A stretch of DNA of 64,000 nucleotides, taken from assembly GCA_016748015.1 (NCBI GenBank), contig JAAOMT010000328.1, positions 388,955 through 452,954 of the forward strand, given 5' to 3'. The notes under the pieces are model-generated. The model saw nothing but the letters and a program-made list of their open reading frames with translations. It was not told the DNA's origin and did not search any database. Positions within the stretch are counted from its first letter, which is position 1. Each line of letters starts with the position of its first letter. Shown piece after piece: positions 60,399 through 64,000 of the stretch. The DNA comes from Geosiphon pyriformis. Its lineage: Eukaryota > Glomeromycota > Glomeromycetes > Archaeosporales > Geosiphonaceae. The translations under genes and the position numbers were made by a program.

Positions 60399-61063
60399 TG
60401 TTACGGGTTGAAGTAACAAGCTAACAGATAGCAAGGGAGAACAGGATTGTAGGGTAATAAAAGGAATCAAAGGGAATTCAACTTTAAAGATTGAATTGAA
60501 TAAGTATAGATTCAATATGTGAGATCAGTTTCATAAAATATCTCAGTCACTATACTTTTCAAAGATAACCAGAAAATCTGAAGATAGAGGGATAGTCCGT
60601 ACTGTCAACAAATGATTACACTTAATATAATTTTATGCCTTACGTCAGCACTCTTAGAATTTAATATCAAGTATTAGATGTGCTCTTCAGTCACGTTTTA
60701 TTTAATAATCTTCAAATGCTGCAATTACACATTTCAGAAAAAGAGTAAAAAATAACCAACAAGTAATCTTTTATCTTTAAGATGTTCAGATACTTGAAAG
60801 TAGGGAAAGAGAAATTAGCGATAAGAGAAGAATTGAGATGAAGTTGTTATTTTATTTTTTTTATTTCTTTGATTCTTACATGCTTTTCTACAGTTAAAAA
60901 ATTTATTGCTTATATAGCTATCAAAAGTGGTCAATGATCAAGTCAATGGTCAGGTCAATGATCAGGTCAATGATTACTTCTAAAAATAGAATGGCTAATT
61001 TATATGACATTAGTGATTAATACATATGATAATTAATAAGAAGTATAAGTTTCAACCATAACA
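60399..61063 (-). repeat. 5' LTR of Gy1-e
   Basis: 665 bp, ends TGTTACGG and CCATAACA on the plus strand. Four U3 units (60930-60977) and a TATA box (60910 region, CTTATATAGC on the plus strand). Confidence 0.94.
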
Positions 61064-61151
61064 TTATAATCATCATTAGTTAGATTAAAAGCATAAAAGG
61101 GGTTTTCTTCTGGTTGGCTTGTACTTTTACTCTTTGGAGGTGCACCTACTA

Positions 61152-61158
61152 GTTTAAA
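61152..61158 (-). promoter_or_regulatory. Predicted -1 frameshift site TTTAAAC (Gy1-c)
   Basis: Kept unchanged although the next codon TGG has become TAG. The downstream AGGTGCACCT palindrome (61139-61148) is perfect here. Confidence 0.65.
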
Positions 61159-62365
61159 GGCTAATAAACAGTAGCTTCAACTAAGGGATTCTCTTTAAAG
61201 AAATTGATTTTGGCATGATTGGGTCATTGATTGGGAACATTATTATTGTTGGGTCTGTTATTTTGGGTGTCATTATTTCTGGGAGCTAGAAAAGACAATA
61301 GAATATTGTTACAGTCTCTGGAAAAGTGTCCAGTTAGTCCACAGTAATAGCACACAGATGGGCCACAATTTTGTTGTCTTTGATATGGTGATTGCTGAGA
61401 CTAATTGAAGCAGAGTTCAAATTTGGGTCTTTGGGATTGCTGGTTGTCTTTGACTGCTTGGGCTAATAGGTCTAATAGCCAGACAAAATTAGCTGTAAGT
61501 CTATCTATTAACTGTTTATTTGGGTCTTGAGTTTAAGCAGCAAAAGAGATAGCAGTTATTTGGAGAGCAGAAGCCATAACAGGAGCAGGAGCAAAAACTG
61601 GAAGTGTGGATTCTAGATGCATTCTTTGATTGTTTTCTATTCTCTGAGCAAGTTCAATGGCCATATCCATTTGAGATTATCTTTTAAGGCCAGGAGAGGC
61701 CAAAAAGCATATGATAGATTAGTTCTCAGTCTTTTTGTGAAGGAATGTATTTTCTGCTCTTCTGTCCAATTCTTTCAGAGTCTATCTATTTAATGAGTTT
61801 TCTTATTGCTTTGGCATATTCTGTCACAACCTCACCAGGGCCTTGAGTTCTTCTTTCTAATTCTATATGCCATTTTGAGATTAAGATGGGAGTTCTAAAT
61901 TTCATTTTAAACCAGATAGTAAAAGAAATATTGTCTTCTCCAGCATTTGCTAGTGCCCATCTGATGATTCTTTGTTAAGCATTGGCATTGGTTTCTTGTG
62001 AGAACCAAGTAGCAAGAGAGCCTTGGAGATAGCCACCAACAATTTGGAACTTGTATTCATTATCATATTGGTTTGCTGTGGCAGCTCTCTCAAAATCATC
62101 TAGCCATTCAATTGGATCTTGGACATCATCTCTGAATAACAGTTATGGGGTGTTGTTTCTTTGCCCTAAAGCAGTCTGTATATCTTGAAGGGTGATCAGA
62201 ATGTTTTGTTGTAGAGGGTCTTAAGCCATTGGTTCAGGTGTAACTGTTTGTGTGGAGTGTTCTGATTTACTTGAAAAGAGATCAAAAACAGGAACAGTTT
62301 AATAGCTTTCTTCTTCTGTTTTAAGAGAAGTTTCTGTTGATTAATGGGCAGCAATTCAAATGTGG

Positions 62366-63124
62366 TGTTATAATTGAAACTTATACTTCTTATTAATTAT
62401 TACATGTATTAACTACTGATATCACATAAATTAGCCACTCTATTTTTAGTAAGTGATCATTGATCTGATCAATGACCTGACCGTTGACTTAATCATTAAC
62501 TTAATTATTGATCTGATCAATGACCTTATTATTAACCTGATTATTGACCTGATCATTGACCTAGTCATTGACCTGATTATTGACCACTTTTGATAGCTAT
62601 ATAAGCAATGAATCTCTTAGCTGTAGAAAAACATGAAGAAATAAAGAAATCAAGGAAATCAAATAAATAAAATAACAACTTTTATTTTAATCCTTCTCTT
62701 ATTGCTAATTTCCCTTTCCCTACTTTCAAGTATCTGAACATCTTAAAGATAAAAGATTACTTGTTGGTTATTTCTTACTCTTTTTTTGAAATGTGTAATT
62801 GCAGCATTTGAAGATTATTAAATAAAACATGACTGAAAAGTACATCTGATACCTGATATTGAATTCTAAAAGCACCAATGTGAGGCATAGAATTGTATCA
62901 GGTGTGATCATTTGTTGACAGTATGAACTATCCCTCTACCTTTAGATTCTCTGGTTATTTTTGAAAAGTATAGCAACTGAGATATTTTATGAAACTGATC
63001 TCACATATTGAATCCATACTTATTTAATTCACTCTTTGAAGTTGAATTTTCTTTGATTCCTTTTATCACCCTACAATTCTGTTCTCCCTTGCTATTTGTT
63101 AGCTTGTTACTCCAATCTGTAACA
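62366..63124 (+). repeat. Solo LTR of Gy1 (Solo-3)
   Basis: 759 bp, TGTTATAA...CTGTAACA, TSD GTGG on both sides (62362-62365 and 63125-63128), in gag of Gy1-c, opposite strand. Eleven U3 units, the most in the window. TATATAAG near 62599. Confidence 0.95.
62455..62586 (+). repeat. 12-bp minisatellite in U3 (11 units)
   Basis: Eleven units of TGATCATTGACC type with changes such as TGACCGTTGACT and TTATTATTAACC. Confidence 0.9.
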
Positions 63125-63488
63125 GTGGATTTGATGATTCAGATATTCGAAATCAGGGGGCTGTTGTTTAAAGATTGTAGAATATAAGAGCTGATTGATA
63201 TTATTGTTTCTTTCTTCAAAGTTATCTTCAAAATAAGCTTGGTCAAAATAATAGGTTGTATAAGCTGTGTAGGTTTCAGCTGAATGCTCATTCAGGAACC
63301 AGTTCCAAAAGTCTTGAAATTGTCTACTGGATTGTTTTTTAATGGGGAAGCAAATCAAGCAGAAAGACAAAAGATTGAGTTCAATAAAGTTTAGATCATT
63401 TTTATTGTGTGCTTCAAAGTGTTCCTCTAATTGTTGTGATAAGTATGAATAATCACCTATACAATAAGAAACAAAGTGGAATTTGACA

Positions 63489-63506
63489 ACCTCACAGGGA
63501 GCACCA
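63489..63506 (-). other. Putative primer-binding site of Gy1-c
   Basis: Minus strand TGGTGCTCCCTGTGAGGT, six bases from the LTR at 63513. Confidence 0.65.
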
Positions 63507-63512
63507 CTTTTA

Positions 63513-64000
63513 TGTTACAGGTTGGAGTAACAAGCTAACAGATAGCAAGGGAGAACAGAATTGTAAGATAATAGAAATAATTAAAGAGCTTTCAACTTCA
63601 ATAAGTAAATTGAATAAGTATAGATTCAATGTGCAAGATCAGTCTCATAAAATATCTTAGTTACTGTATTTTTCAAAAATAATCAGGAGATCTGAAGATA
63701 GAGGGATAGTCTGTACTGTCAACAAATAATTACACTTGGTATAATTCTATGCCTCACATTGGTGCTCTTAGAATTCAATATCAAGTATCAGATGTACTTT
63801 TCAGTCATGTTTTATTCAATAGTCTTCAAATGCTGCAATTACACATTTCAGGAAAAGGATAGGTAAATGCCAATAAGTAGTCTTTTATTTTTAAGATGTT
63901 CAGATACTTGAAGGTAAGAAAAAAGAAATTAGCAATAAAAAAAGGATTAAGATGAAGTTGTTATTTTATTTCTTTAATTCTTATATGCATTTCTACAGCT
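63513..64000 (-). repeat. 5' LTR of Gy1-c, cut by window end
   Basis: It starts TGTTACAGGTTGGAG (plus strand) and runs to the window end in the R/U5 to leader part (TTCTACAGCT). The U3 part and outer TSD are outside. Confidence 0.92.

Larger units (their letters stand above)
53429..61063 (-). mobile_element. Complete gypsy copy Gy1-e
   Basis: 7,635 bp with both LTRs (53429-54069 and 60399-61063), PBS, gag, slip site, pol, integrase and ORF3. It has no nested insert, so it gives the true size of the family. The 4-bp TSD TTAT (53425-53428 and 61064-61067) splits the start of Gy1-c pol; removing it restores the reading up to MDELAI. Confidence 0.95.
61146..63488 (-). pseudogene. Gy1-c gag, split by Solo-3
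   Basis: Parts 63488-63125 and 62361-61146. The first part is open (SFCLICFPIKKQSSRQFQ...). The second has many stops; the knuckle is C-Y-Y-C-G-L-T-G-H-F-S-R-D-C (61350-61307). It ends with two TAG codons (61151-61149, a changed TGG, and 61148-61146). Confidence 0.86.
39934..64000 (-). mobile_element. Outer gypsy copy Gy1-c, holds Gy1-d, Gy1-e and Solo-3
   Basis: Its own parts (minus, 3' to 5') are: 3' LTR 39934-40519; 40520-41062; 49391-53428; 61064-62365; 63125-63512; 5' LTR 63513 to beyond the window. Gy1-d, Gy1-e and Solo-3 are removed cleanly by their 4-bp TSDs, and the coding frames then join. It was inserted into the Gy2 gag relic at 39933/39934. The right end and its TSD are outside the window. 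Confidence 0.92.

Noticed and set aside
1-64000. tRNA, rRNA or small RNA genes
   Set aside because: No cloverleaf-like segment with T-arm consensus or rRNA-like block was noticed by eye. A covariance-model scan was not possible.

Overview
This 64-kb window is eukaryotic, AT-rich and made entirely of transposable elements; I see no host gene, tRNA or rRNA. The likely source is a repeat-rich fungus of the Glomeromycotina (arbuscular mycorrhizal fungi, such as Rhizophagus or Gigaspora). This rests on recalled resemblance of the oldest layer (family Gy2) to gag-pol proteins predicted from Rhizophagus. A database search should confirm it.

Four families account for the window. Gy1 is a Ty3/gypsy LTR retrotransposon: LTRs of about 590-760 bp with TGTTA...TAACA ends, gag with a CCHC knuckle, pol with protease, RT and RNase H, a separate integrase ORF, and an unrecognised third ORF that runs into the 3' LTR. 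Five copies are present: Gy1-a 1132-8698 (+), Gy1-b 16113-23964 (+), Gy1-c 39934 to beyond 64000 (-), Gy1-d 41063-49390 (+) and Gy1-e 53429-61063 (-). There are also three solo LTRs. Gy2 is a second, decayed gypsy family, seen as one split copy (-). The LINE family has ORF1 (CCHC) and ORF2 (AP endonuclease, RT, RNase H, zinc knuckle). It is seen as L-0 (1-96), L-a (97-1131), L-b (8699-16112), L-c (27499-38916) and the near-complete L-d (29481-36942). NA is a 2.4-kb element that carries only an ORF1-like gene and ends in the LINE 3' tail. Three copies are present.

The layout is a nested stack that target-site duplications (TSDs) let one peel apart. The base is one Gy2 copy on the minus strand (pieces at 23965-24227, 26641-27498 and 38917-39933). 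Into it went (i) Gy1-b, which holds L-b (which holds Gy1-a, with LINE tails in its 5' LTR, and NA-1) and NA-2; (ii) NA-3; (iii) L-c, which holds L-d and a solo LTR; and (iv) Gy1-c, which holds Gy1-d (with a solo LTR inside), Gy1-e and another solo LTR. Every coding region seen has stops or frameshifts or is incomplete, so none looks autonomous now. Many of the lesions are G:C to A:T changes.

Points that may be new: the NA parasites of the LINE; a -1 slippery heptamer TTTAAAC kept in all five Gy1 copies between gag and pol; the conserved third ORF of Gy1; a conserved break between RNase H and integrase; and a 12-bp minisatellite in U3 that varies from 2 to 11 units among LTRs.
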